Assembly (NCBI RefSeq): GCF_021811875.1
Contig: NZ_JAJBJD010000010.1
Location: 1 to 12,303, forward strand
Source of the DNA: Candidatus Bandiella numerosa
GTDB lineage: Bacteria > Pseudomonadota > Alphaproteobacteria > Rickettsiales > Midichloriaceae
Direction of reading: 5' to 3'
DNA length: 12,303 bases
Positions 5,581 through 12,303 of this stretch are shown here, piece by piece. Each line of letters starts with the position of its first letter. Position 1 is the stretch's first letter. The notes under the pieces are model-generated. The model saw only the letters and a program-made list of their open reading frames with translations, was not told where the DNA came from and did not search any database. The translations under genes and the position numbers were made by a program.

Positions 5581-6708
5581 ATGGCAAAATCAGCAAAACA
5601 ATTTAGACAAAGTACTACAAAGCAAGTTGACAACCAGCCTTTTTTAGGCACAAATTTTATCGCTACTTCAAATAACGCTAACTCTGTAAATGAATTAGAA
5701 AAGGTAGCTGCAGAAGTTCAGGAATTGGAAAAGAAAAACGATACTCTTTCAAAAGAAAAACTATCACTAGAGAAAAAGTATACTAATTTAAAAGCTGCAT
5801 TTGCAAGTACAGATGAAGACTGCACTAAACTAAAGGGAGAAAATGCCAATTTAAAGGCTAATTTGGCAAGTGCAGAGGAGGAGAATGCTAATTTAAAAAC
5901 TGCTTTGACAAATAAACATGAAGAGTACGCTACACTAAATGGAGAGTGCTCTAAACTAAAGGTAGGGTATACTACACTAGATGAAGAAAATGCCAATTTA
6001 AAGGCTAATTTGGCAAGTGCAGCGGAGGAGAATGCTAATTTAAAAACTACTTTGGTAAGCGCAGAGGAAAAATTAGAAAACAAAACTATTACCACAGATG
6101 AGGCAAACGAACCAATCTCAATAAATTCTGAAAAAAATGCTTACGATATGCTGAGTTTAACTATCGAAAAAATACAATCTGAATACTTTTTTTCAAACAA
6201 TACGGGAACTGAAGTCAAAAAAGATACTGCAACTTCTATAAATCATAGAGAATCAAACACAAAATGCTTTGAAATTAGTGGTTCCAGCTTAAAAAGCTTA
6301 GAATCAGAATCAAGTGATTGTGAAAAAATATACTCGTTGCGTAATTTTTTAGATTCAGTTGGTATGGATAAGGGTGATGCATCGGTGATAGCCAATTTTA
6401 GTAATCTTATCAAGCAATATTCATATGCTGACAAAGACGGTAAAAAAGTGATAAAATACACAGATGGTAAAGGCCAAGGTGATCAAGAGTGCTTCAAAAT
6501 GGAAAATGAAAAAATATCCACTTATGGAGAAAATTCATTTTCTGATGAATGCGCTCCATTGATCAACCTATATACATTATTACAAACTGCAAATGGTAAG
6601 GAAATTTGGCATTATGAAAATTATGATCTTAAAAATTATGATGATACACAATTTAATGAAATTTTAGGTTTTGAATTTGCTGATAATTCGAATTCCGCTA
6701 CAATTTGA
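5581..6708 (+). CDS. Unrecognised coiled-coil protein with heptad repeats and a Cys-containing C-terminal half
   Basis: I do not recognise this 375-residue protein. Residues 1-35 are polar with no signal peptide or membrane segment. Residues about 36-165 form a long predicted coiled coil rich in E, K, N, L and A, with repeated E-N-A-N-L-K units; residues 87-109 are almost identical to 136-158. A polar linker follows. Residues about 225-375 form an acidic domain with two similar modules, C229-F...D-C247 and C304-F...E-C324, each followed by a leucine-rich helix (L-R-N-F-L and L-Y-T-L-L). Ser and acidic residues are abundant. It is cotranscribed with the upstream barrel protein, which suggests a shared envelope or host-facing role. 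With no Sec signal, it could be cytoplasmic or exported another way; a type IV secretion substrate is conceivable but unsupported by any motif. Confidence 0.8.
   Translation: MAKSAKQFRQSTTKQVDNQPFLGTNFIATSNNANSVNELEKVAAEVQELEKKNDTLSKEKLSLEKKYTNLKAAFASTDEDCTKLKGENANLKANLASAEEENANLKTALTNKHEEYATLNGECSKLKVGYTTLDEENANLKANLASAAEENANLKTTLVSAEEKLENKTITTDEANEPISINSEKNAYDMLSLTIEKIQSEYFFSNNTGTEVKKDTATSINHRESNTKCFEISGSSLKSLESESSDCEKIYSLRNFLDSVGMDKGDASVIANFSNLIKQYSYADKDGKKVIKYTDGKGQGDQECFKMENEKISTYGENSFSDECAPLINLYTLLQTANGKEIWHYENYDLKNYDDTQFNEILGFEFADNSNSATI
5839..6054 (+). repeat. In-frame 69-bp duplication, copies 147 bp apart, in the coiled-coil gene
   Basis: Bases 5839-5907 and 5986-6054 are 69 bases each with only two differences, starting GAAAATGCCAATTTAAAGG in both. 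The offset of 147 bases is 49 codons, exactly seven heptads. A second, shorter match (CTAAACTAAAGG at 5825 and 5951) has an offset of 126 bases, exactly six heptads. Agreement at synonymous positions points to recent duplication or gene conversion. Confidence 0.9.
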
Positions 6709-6737
6709 GTATTATAAAATCTTGAAAAATATCTTAG

Positions 6738-6766
6738 TTGCAAGGATTGTTAATACATCCTTGCAA
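6738..6766. terminator. Strong hairpin between convergent genes (bidirectional terminator)
   Basis: TTGCAAGGAT at 6738-6747 and ATCCTTGCAA at 6757-6766 form a perfect 10-bp stem with a 9-base loop. It lies 30 bases past the coiled-coil gene stop on the plus strand and just past the recG stop on the minus strand. The minus-strand side continues into a T-rich stretch; the plus-strand side has no T-run. Confidence 0.7.
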
Positions 6767-6787
6767 TGCAAGTACTAAACAATAAAA

Positions 6788-8860
6788 CTATGTCAAACTT
6801 GTTCCTTGCTCTTTAAAATATATATCCTTATCAAATACTTCTAATAGAGTCGTTATTGAATCACCTAGTGGTTGCTTGATAAGCTCACTTGCATATTCAT
6901 CAGCAATAGATACTAATGACGCATCTCTACATACATCGAAAAATCTAAATCCAGATTCACCACTCTGCCTAACTCCTAAATAATCTCCACTTCCTCTTAT
7001 CTCCAAATCTTTTTCCGCAATTTCAAATCCATCACTAACGCTAGTTAATATACTCAATCTCTTTTTAGAGTCTAAACTCAACTTCGTTCCATAAAGCAGT
7101 ATACAATATGACTGAAGAGCTCCCCTTCCAACTCTGCCTCTTAATTGGTGTAATTGGGACAAGCCAAATCTTTCAGCATTTTCAATTACCATAACTGTAG
7201 CTTCTGGAACATCTACACCAACCTCAATAACTGTGGTTGAAACTAAAACTAGCTTTTGGCCATTTTTAAATTTTTGCATTGCATCATCTCTCTCTTCAAT
7301 TTTCATTTTACCATGAATCATAGCAACTTTGTCTCCTAGTTTTTCCTGCAAAATCTTAAAACTATTTTCTACATAGGATAATTGCAATTTTTCTGACTCC
7401 TCTATCAAAGGGCATACCCAATAAACTCTCTCACCTCGTTTCATTAACACTTCTATCTTTTCTATTAAATTATCCATTTTAGATTTTGATAGCGTACTAG
7501 TTACAATTGGAACATTTGATTTTGGTTTTTGTTTGATAATGCTTACATCCATATCGCCATAATTTAACATATTAATAGTCCTAGGTATTGGGGTAGCAGA
7601 GAGCATTAATAAATCTACATCATCGCCTTTTTGCATGAGATTTAACCTTTGTTTAACACCAAATTTATGTTGCTCATCAATTATTACTAATCCTAAATTT
7701 TTAAATGTCACTTTTTCTTGAAATAAAGTGTGAGTTCCAACAACTAAGTCAATATAACCATTTTCCAACCCTTTTAAAATTTCTTTCCTCTCTGAAATTT
7801 TTAGGCTTCCAACCAAAAGCTCAACTTTAACCTCCATTTGTTTTGTGTAATTGACAATATTCCTATAATGCTGTTGTGCTAAAATTTCTGTTGGCACCAT
7901 AAAGGCAACTTGCTTCTTCGCCTCTATAGCATTTAATGCGGCACATATAGCTACAAAGGTTTTCCCGCATCCGACGTCTCCCATAAGCAATCTTAGCATT
8001 TTCTTTTTTGCCAGTTGGTCTTGCGAAATTGAATCAACTGCCAGCTGTTGCTCTTTAGTTAATTTAAATTCCAGTTTATCTAAAAAACTCTCTACCAATT
8101 TACCAGAAAATTTTATAGAACTTTTTGATTCATTTTGAAGTTTTTGCCTTAAAATTTTAAGGCATATTTGATTTGCAAGTAATTCATCAAAAGCAATCCT
8201 TGATTTAGCATTTTTTAAATCTGCAGAATTAATATCAAGTGGAGAATGCAAAATATTTAATGATTCCACAAACCCTTTCCATTTTTGTTTTTCTAATAAA
8301 TCATTAGGCAACCACTTTTCACATTCAGGCATATTACTTAAAATATTCCTTATTAAATATGAAATTAATTTTGATGTTAGACCTTGAACTTTTGGATAAA
8401 CTGTTTCTAATTTAGGAACCTTGTATTTCTCATTTGATTTAACTACTACATCAGGATGCACCATAACAAAATTTCTATCTTGAATTTCCACTTTTCCACT
8501 AATGATAATATTTTTTTCAGCAATAAAATTTTGCCTAATATATGGTGGAATTTTATTAAAATAAATTAGTTCAATTAAACCAGATTCATTTTTACATAAT
8601 ATTCTACTAGGTGATTTATGCCGAAAGCTTGTATTTATCTTTATCTCAAAAACTTCTACTTCAAGAGTTACCAAATCTCCATTTTTAATTTCATAAATAT
8701 TTGGTGAGTATCTTCTATCAATGTAATCAGTTGGTAAATGAAATAATAAGTCCTTAAATTTTCGTATACCAAGTTTGGCAAATAGCTTTACTCTTGCATC
8801 ACCAACATCCATTAACTCAGATATATCCTTGGATAAATATCTTATTAAGCCACACTTCAT
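6788..8860 (-). CDS. recG: ATP-dependent DNA helicase RecG
   Basis: The 690 residues match the normal length of RecG, the branch-migrating helicase that reverses stalled replication forks and processes recombination intermediates. The N-terminal wedge/OB domain includes L-L-F-H-L-P-T-D-Y-I-D-R. Helicase motifs are in order: Walker A G-D-V-G-C-G-K-T (294-301; Cys where Ser is usual), Walker B D-E-Q-H (395-398) followed by K-F-G-V-K-Q-R, S-A-T-P-I-P-R-T, then V-S-T-T-V-I-E-V-G-V-D-V-P, and Q-L-H-Q-L-R-G-R-V-G-R-G. A RecG-type C-terminal region (G-D-Y-L-G-V-R-Q-S-G) follows. The ATG at 8860 lies two bases after the uvrB stop, so it is translated in an operon with uvrB and probably coupled to it. 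Nothing indicates damage. Confidence 0.97.
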   Translation of the reverse strand: MKCGLIRYLSKDISELMDVGDARVKLFAKLGIRKFKDLLFHLPTDYIDRRYSPNIYEIKNGDLVTLEVEVFEIKINTSFRHKSPSRILCKNESGLIELIYFNKIPPYIRQNFIAEKNIIISGKVEIQDRNFVMVHPDVVVKSNEKYKVPKLETVYPKVQGLTSKLISYLIRNILSNMPECEKWLPNDLLEKQKWKGFVESLNILHSPLDINSADLKNAKSRIAFDELLANQICLKILRQKLQNESKSSIKFSGKLVESFLDKLEFKLTKEQQLAVDSISQDQLAKKKMLRLLMGDVGCGKTFVAICAALNAIEAKKQVAFMVPTEILAQQHYRNIVNYTKQMEVKVELLVGSLKISERKEILKGLENGYIDLVVGTHTLFQEKVTFKNLGLVIIDEQHKFGVKQRLNLMQKGDDVDLLMLSATPIPRTINMLNYGDMDVSIIKQKPKSNVPIVTSTLSKSKMDNLIEKIEVLMKRGERVYWVCPLIEESEKLQLSYVENSFKILQEKLGDKVAMIHGKMKIEERDDAMQKFKNGQKLVLVSTTVIEVGVDVPEATVMVIENAERFGLSQLHQLRGRVGRGALQSYCILLYGTKLSLDSKKRLSILTSVSDGFEIAEKDLEIRGSGDYLGVRQSGESGFRFFDVCRDASLVSIADEYASELIKQPLGDSITTLLEVFDKDIYFKEQGTSLT

Positions 8861-8862
8861 AT

Positions 8863-10842
8863 TTATGAAATAATCAATAAACTTTTTTGCAATTTATCTA
8901 TTTTATCTCGCAGTTTTGCTGCTTTTTCAAATTCTAAATTTTCAGCAGCTTCAAGCATTTGCTTTTTTAACTTTCCGATATCATTTTCTATAACTTCTAA
9001 ATCCATAACTTTTTTATCATTATTTTTATCCCTTAAATTAGCTACAGCTAAATTCAAGGAATTCATTAGTTGTTTTTTAATTGTGGTTGGAGTAATACCA
9101 TTTTCTTCATTGTGCTTTTCTTGAATTTTTCTTCTTCTAAAAGTTTCTTGAAGAGCTTTATTTATTGAGTTAGTAATTTTATCAGCATATAAAATTACCC
9201 TCCCCTCGCTATTCCTTGCTGCTCGCCCAATTGTTTGAATCAGTGAAGTTTCTGAACGTAAAAACCCCTCTTTATCAGCATCTAAAATACAAACCAACGA
9301 ACATTCCGGAATATCAATACCTTCTCTAAGCAAATTCACCCCTACTAAAACATCATATTTACCCTCACGTAATTCCTGAATTATTTGCACTCTCTCCAGT
9401 GTTTTAATATCTGAGTGCATATATACAGCCTTAATATTTACTTCATTTAAATAATCGGTTAAATCTTCTGACATTCTCTTAGTCAACGTTGTAACTAATA
9501 CTCTTTTATCATTTTTAGCTAAGATTTTACACTCCCCTATCAAATCATCCACTTGTGTTTCACAGCTTCTCACTTCGCATATTGGATCTAGTAATCCCGT
9601 TGGTCTAATAATTTGTTCAATGTATTTACCATTCGTATATGCTAATTCTCTTGGACTTGGTGTTGCTGAAACAAAAATTGTCTGCGGACGCATTGAGTCC
9701 CATTCTTCGTATTTTAGTGGCCGGTTATCAAGCGCAGAAGGTAGCCTAAAACCATGTTCCACAAGAGTTTTTTTCCTACCTCTATCTCCATTATACATAC
9801 CTCCAATCTGTGGCACTGTAACGTGACTCTCGTCGACAAATAGTAATGCGTCACTCGGTAAATATTCAAATAAAGTTGGTGGCGCCTGCCCTTCATTTCG
9901 TCCAGATAAATATCTAGAATAATTTTCAATTCCTTTGCAGGAACCTGATTCTAAAATCATTTCTAGATCAAAATTAGTTCGTTGAGCTATTCTTTGTGCT
10001 TCTACAATTTTATCCAATGACTTAAATTCCTCCACTCTATCTTTAAGCTCATCTTGGATTAAATCTATTGCTTGTTCAATAGTTGCTCTAGGGGTTACAT
10101 AATGACTATTTGCAAATATGGTAATTGCATCAAGTTTTTTGGTTCTTTCACCTGTCAAATAATCAAATTCATAAATTTTCTCAACCTCATCATCCCAAAA
10201 AGTTATTCTCCAAGCTCTATCTTGGTAATGTGATGGGAATATATCTACGTTTTCCCCTCTAATTCTAAACCCCCCTCTTGTAAAATCCAAATCCACACGC
10301 TTATATTGTAGCTCAATTAGCTTTTGCATAATATACCTGCGAGAATATTTCTTGCCCTGCTCTAGTTTAAATGACATTTGTAAATACAACTCAGGAGCAC
10401 CTAACCCATAAATACAAGAAACTGAAGCAACCACTATCACATCTTTTCTTTCAAGCAGTGCTCTGGTGGCAGAATGCCTAAGTAAATCAATTTGTTCATT
10501 TATTTGAGCATCCTTTTCTATATAACTATCTGACTGCGGTATATAAGCTTCTGGCTGATAATAATCATAATATGAAACAAAATATTCCACAGCATTACTG
10601 GGGAAAAAACCTTTCATTTCATTGTAAAGCTGTGCTGCTAATGTTTTATTATGAGCCATGATAAGTGTTGGTTTTTGACATCTCTGAATAATATTTGCCA
10701 TCGTAAAAGTCTTTCCTGAACCGGTAACCCCCAATAACACTTGATTTCTATTGCCATCGTTTAAACCTTCAGTAAGTTTATCAACAGCTTCCACCTGATC
10801 CCCTGCCAGATTATATTCACTTTCAATTTTAAACATTGTCAT
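8863..10842 (-). CDS. uvrB: Excinuclease ABC subunit B (UvrB)
   Basis: The 659-residue protein is a complete UvrB, the damage-verifying ATPase of nucleotide excision repair, which takes DNA from UvrA and recruits UvrC. Visible features are Walker A G-V-T-G-S-G-K-T (38-45), the beta-hairpin that grips DNA ([10 protein letters not shown], 91-100), the Walker B D-E-S-H (337-340), motif S-A-T-P-S-P-R-E, the late helicase motif Q-T-I-G-R-A-A-R-N, and the C-terminal UVR domain (about 622-656; F-E-K-A-A-K-L-R-D) that contacts UvrC. ATG at 10842 or 10836 could start it; neither has a clear ribosome site. It heads the uvrB-recG operon. No alphaproteobacterial LexA box (GTTC-N7-GTTC) was seen upstream. 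Confidence 0.97.
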   Translation of the reverse strand: MTMFKIESEYNLAGDQVEAVDKLTEGLNDGNRNQVLLGVTGSGKTFTMANIIQRCQKPTLIMAHNKTLAAQLYNEMKGFFPSNAVEYFVSYYDYYQPEAYIPQSDSYIEKDAQINEQIDLLRHSATRALLERKDVIVVASVSCIYGLGAPELYLQMSFKLEQGKKYSRRYIMQKLIELQYKRVDLDFTRGGFRIRGENVDIFPSHYQDRAWRITFWDDEVEKIYEFDYLTGERTKKLDAITIFANSHYVTPRATIEQAIDLIQDELKDRVEEFKSLDKIVEAQRIAQRTNFDLEMILESGSCKGIENYSRYLSGRNEGQAPPTLFEYLPSDALLFVDESHVTVPQIGGMYNGDRGRKKTLVEHGFRLPSALDNRPLKYEEWDSMRPQTIFVSATPSPRELAYTNGKYIEQIIRPTGLLDPICEVRSCETQVDDLIGECKILAKNDKRVLVTTLTKRMSEDLTDYLNEVNIKAVYMHSDIKTLERVQIIQELREGKYDVLVGVNLLREGIDIPECSLVCILDADKEGFLRSETSLIQTIGRAARNSEGRVILYADKITNSINKALQETFRRRKIQEKHNEENGITPTTIKKQLMNSLNLAVANLRDKNNDKKVMDLEVIENDIGKLKKQMLEAAENLEFEKAAKLRDKIDKLQKSLLIIS

Positions 10843-10865
10843 TTTTAAAAATTATTTGGTATAAT
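10836..10865 (+). promoter_or_regulatory. Sigma-70-type promoter for fliD
   Basis: TTGTCA at 10836-10841 and a perfect TATAAT at 10860-10865, spaced by 18 bases, give a near-consensus promoter on the plus strand. The start would be near 10872, giving a leader of about 36 bases before the fliD ATG. Its -35 overlaps the uvrB start codons. A housekeeping-type promoter on a late flagellar gene is unusual but fits AT-rich reduced genomes. Confidence 0.55.
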
Positions 10866-10892
10866 TATTGCTGTAACCAATTAAAAGGACAA
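10864..10892 (-). promoter_or_regulatory. Sigma-70-type promoter for uvrB-recG
   Basis: On the minus strand TTGTCC (10892-10887) is followed after 17 bases by AATAAT (10869-10864). Transcription would start near 10857, leaving a very short leader before the uvrB ATG. Its -10 overlaps the -10 of the plus-strand fliD promoter, so the two would compete for polymerase. Confidence 0.45.
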
Positions 10893-10907
10893 ATACATTT
10901 TAAGACT

Positions 10908-12141
10908 ATGTTAGATTCAATAGGTAGTGTCAAGGACGTCTTCAATCCACAGGAAAATACTCAGCAAGCAAAGGCCATTAAGGAAGCTGAGAAACCGCTA
11001 AAAAAAAATACAGGATGAAGTAAGAATTTCAACAAACACCATCTCTGGTCTGGGGCAATGGCGCACGCATCTTGAAAATTTTGAATCTAATATATCAGAA
11101 TTTACATATAACTTTTTAAGAAAAAATGGTGTTTTTGACAGTAAAAAAGTGGTTGCTCTTGAGGATCTAACAAAAAATTATGCAGAAATAAAAGCTAAAC
11201 CTGGAACAACCAATCAACAAATTCCTTTTGAAATTGAGTCAATTGCAACAGGCGAGATAATCACAAGTAAGAATCAATTTAACCCTAATGAAGCATTTGC
11301 TAGTGCAGTTTCTAATCCTGCTGGGGGTAGAATAACTCTCACAGTTCTGGATAATGGTCTAAAAGCTGAGCGTAGTAAGCTTTCTTCAGGCAAATTTACT
11401 ATTGGTAACAGTAAAGAAATAGAAATAACAGGTACAGATAATCTTTTAGATATTGCTAAAAAAATTAATAATGTAACTAAGCAAGCAGGAGAAGAAAAGA
11501 ATCCACATGTTGTTGCAAGTGTAGAAAAAGATTCTACTTCAGGACCAGAATATCTGTGGATACGCTCTGATGAAAAACACCATGGCAAACAAAATGAATT
11601 TACCATATCTGGTGATGCAATGAAAAATGCTGATTTTATAGCTAAAAATCAGCAAATAGAAGTTGATTTTGATGATACAATTACAGTAAGTGATTTTGTT
11701 GCAAGATTAAGAAACAATGCAAAAAAAGCTGATATTGAAGTTTTATATAACCCTCAACTTGGTAATGGTAAAGCAGAAGGAAAAATAGCTCTAAAATCAC
11801 TACTAACTGGCACAGGTAACAACATTAAGATTAGCGGCGACATATTTGACAGCGTAAAACCTGCACAGGATGCTAAAATAAAGGTTGATGGGCAAGAAAT
11901 TACGTCAAAAACTAATAGAATTGAAACAGATAACCTTTTTATTAATTTGCTTAACAAACCTTCTCAGGTTAATGGCAAGGATCAAATATTTAACCTTTCA
12001 GTGCAAAATGACACAGAAGGACTAGTGGAAAAATTTGAGGCTCTGGCAAAAAGCTATAATGATCTTGCAAAGTTTGTTGGAACAAATTCTCTACAAGTTG
12101 AAGGCGAAGATATTCCAAAACCTGCAGAAATTGCAGCATTG
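10908..12141 (+). pseudogene. fliD: Flagellar cap protein FliD, frameshifted and truncated by an IS
   Basis: The reading frame begins at ATG 10908 (MLDSIGSVKDVF) and stops at 11016-11018, but continues in the next frame from 11008 to about 12141. Joined, it gives about 410 residues that read as FliD, the capping protein that folds flagellin at the filament tip. An N-terminal helix ends in I-S-G-L-G-Q-W-R-T-H-L-E-N-F. The FliD_N-type region has F-T-I-G-N-S-K-E-I-E-I and I-A-K-K-I-N, with a later L-W-I-R-S-D. The start of FliD_C is A-K-I-K-V-D-G-Q-E-I. The C-terminal coiled part that pentamerises is cut off where the IS terminal repeat begins at 12142; the frame continues to 12255 only through IS DNA. 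The call is from pattern memory and the protein is divergent. Loss would stop filament capping unless another copy exists. Confidence 0.72.
11000..11008 (+). other. A9 run at the fliD frameshift
   Basis: Nine A follow CT at 10998-10999. With nine A the fliD frame ends three codons later; removing one A, or adding two, joins it to the long downstream frame. Runs of this length are prone to RNA-polymerase slippage and to mutation and sequencing error. Confidence 0.85.
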
Positions 12142-12167
12142 TATAGTGGACTGAAAAATCAAGACAA
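12142..12167 (+). repeat. IS terminal inverted repeat, right copy
   Basis: It starts TATAGTGGACTGAAAAA and continues TCAAGACAA. The first 17 bases are identical to the inward-reading minus-strand repeat at 126-110, and 23 of 26 match overall. The left copy shows the transposase-start end and this copy shows the transposase-stop end, so together they represent both ends of one IS type. Confidence 0.87.
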
Positions 12168-12193
12168 AATTTTGAGAATTTTGCTTCCTATTA

Positions 12194-12303
12194 TTAAGCA
12201 GCATTTTTCAATGCCTCTAAATAAACATTCATGGGCTTTTTATAGCCAATGCTAGAATGAAATCTTTTGTTATTGTATTTACTAACATATTCACTAATTA
12301 CCT
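12194..12303 (-). CDS. IS3-family transposase (OrfB, integrase core), C-terminal 35 residues (partial)
   Basis: On the minus strand, from the window edge (first full codon at 12301) to TAA at 12196-12194, the frame reads 35 residues including YNNKRFHSSIGYKKPM. The pattern Y-N-x-x-R-x-H-S-S-[IL]-G-Y-x-x-P is the hallmark C-terminus of IS3-type and related DDE transposases, just after the catalytic Glu. The protein's catalytic residues lie outside the window. Confidence 0.85.
   Translation of the reverse strand, partial: VISEYVSKYNNKRFHSSIGYKKPMNVYLEALKNAA

Larger units (their letters stand above)
12142..12303 (-). mobile_element. 3' end of an IS3-family-like insertion sequence (right copy, partial)
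   Basis: From the terminal repeat at 12142 rightward the DNA is IS: about 50 non-coding bases, then the transposase end from 12194 to the window edge on the minus strand. The element has the same orientation as the left copy. Its insertion removes the end of fliD; the FliD-like residues stop at about P-A-E-I-A-A-L. The exact outer boundary may be off by up to four bases, since TATA could be target DNA. Confidence 0.82.

Noticed and set aside
5839..6054. CRISPR-like or satellite array
   Set aside because: Only two long copies exist, they are in frame, and the intervening DNA codes for the same coiled coil, so this is protein repeat expansion.
5718..6095. Minus-strand frame with repeated hydrophobic segments opposite the coiled-coil gene
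   Set aside because: Its repeats (K-L-A-F-S-S) are just the complement of the E-N-A-N-L-K codons of the real gene.
4707..6774. Ten-base inverted pair TACTTGCATT (4707-4716) and AATGCAAGTA (6765-6774) flanking the outer-membrane protein cassette
   Set aside because: It could mark a mobile cassette, but a 10-base match in 2 kb of AT-rich DNA is expected fairly often, there is no integrase, and both sites lie within unrelated hairpins.
10836..10907. Upstream ATG at 10836 as the fliD start
   Set aside because: It overlaps the uvrB start and the likely promoter, and the extra 24 residues look random; ATG 10908 better fits the FliD N-terminus and promoter position.
12142..12255. Continuation of FliD to the stop at 12255
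   Set aside because: From 12142 the DNA matches the IS terminal repeat and then encodes a transposase end on the other strand, so these residues are not FliD.

Overview
The window is AT-rich, moderately gene-dense bacterial DNA. The best guess is a flagellated or recently de-flagellated member of the Rickettsiales, for example the Midichloriaceae or a relative. Supporting signs are the very AT-rich codon use, an NtrX-type regulator with a decayed ATPase domain, a small Rickettsiales-like outer-membrane barrel, generally weak Shine-Dalgarno sites, insertion sequences and pseudogenes, and flagellar genes in an otherwise host-associated-looking genome. The placement is an inference from gene content; no phylogeny could be run.

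Layout. Positions 1-126 hold the 5' end of an IS3-type insertion sequence that points out of the window and cuts off a sodium/solute symporter gene (to 695). On the same minus strand follow an aromatic amino-acid permease (765-1952), a possible 32-residue peptide (1946-2044) and a membrane-anchored TPR/YfgM-like protein (2065-2697). A divergent promoter region leads to a plus-strand pair, a DedA-family membrane protein and an NtrX-like response regulator, overlapping by one base (2776-4706). Next is a self-contained two-gene plus-strand cassette (4869-6708): a signal-peptide-bearing outer-membrane beta-barrel and an unrecognised coiled-coil protein. It has a good ribosome site and an 11-bp direct repeat upstream, and a strong hairpin downstream.

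The minus-strand DNA-repair operon uvrB-recG (10842-6788, two bases between the genes) fills most of the right half. Divergent from uvrB, with overlapping sigma-70-like promoters, is a flagellar cap gene, fliD. It is broken twice: by a frameshift at a run of nine A, and by a second IS copy whose terminal inverted repeat starts at 12142. The outermost 17 bases of the two IS ends in this window are identical and the copies have the same orientation, so a 12-kb block of chromosomal genes lies between directly repeated copies of one IS.

The most interesting points are: (1) the IS pair, recognised from shared ends, and its two disrupted genes; (2) the fliD A9 site, which is either decay or transcriptional slippage; (3) the outer-membrane protein plus coiled-coil cassette, whose second gene has grown by in-register heptad duplications and carries two Cys-Phe...Cys modules in its C-terminal half; (4) the NtrX-like protein that has lost several residues of a sigma-54 activator.
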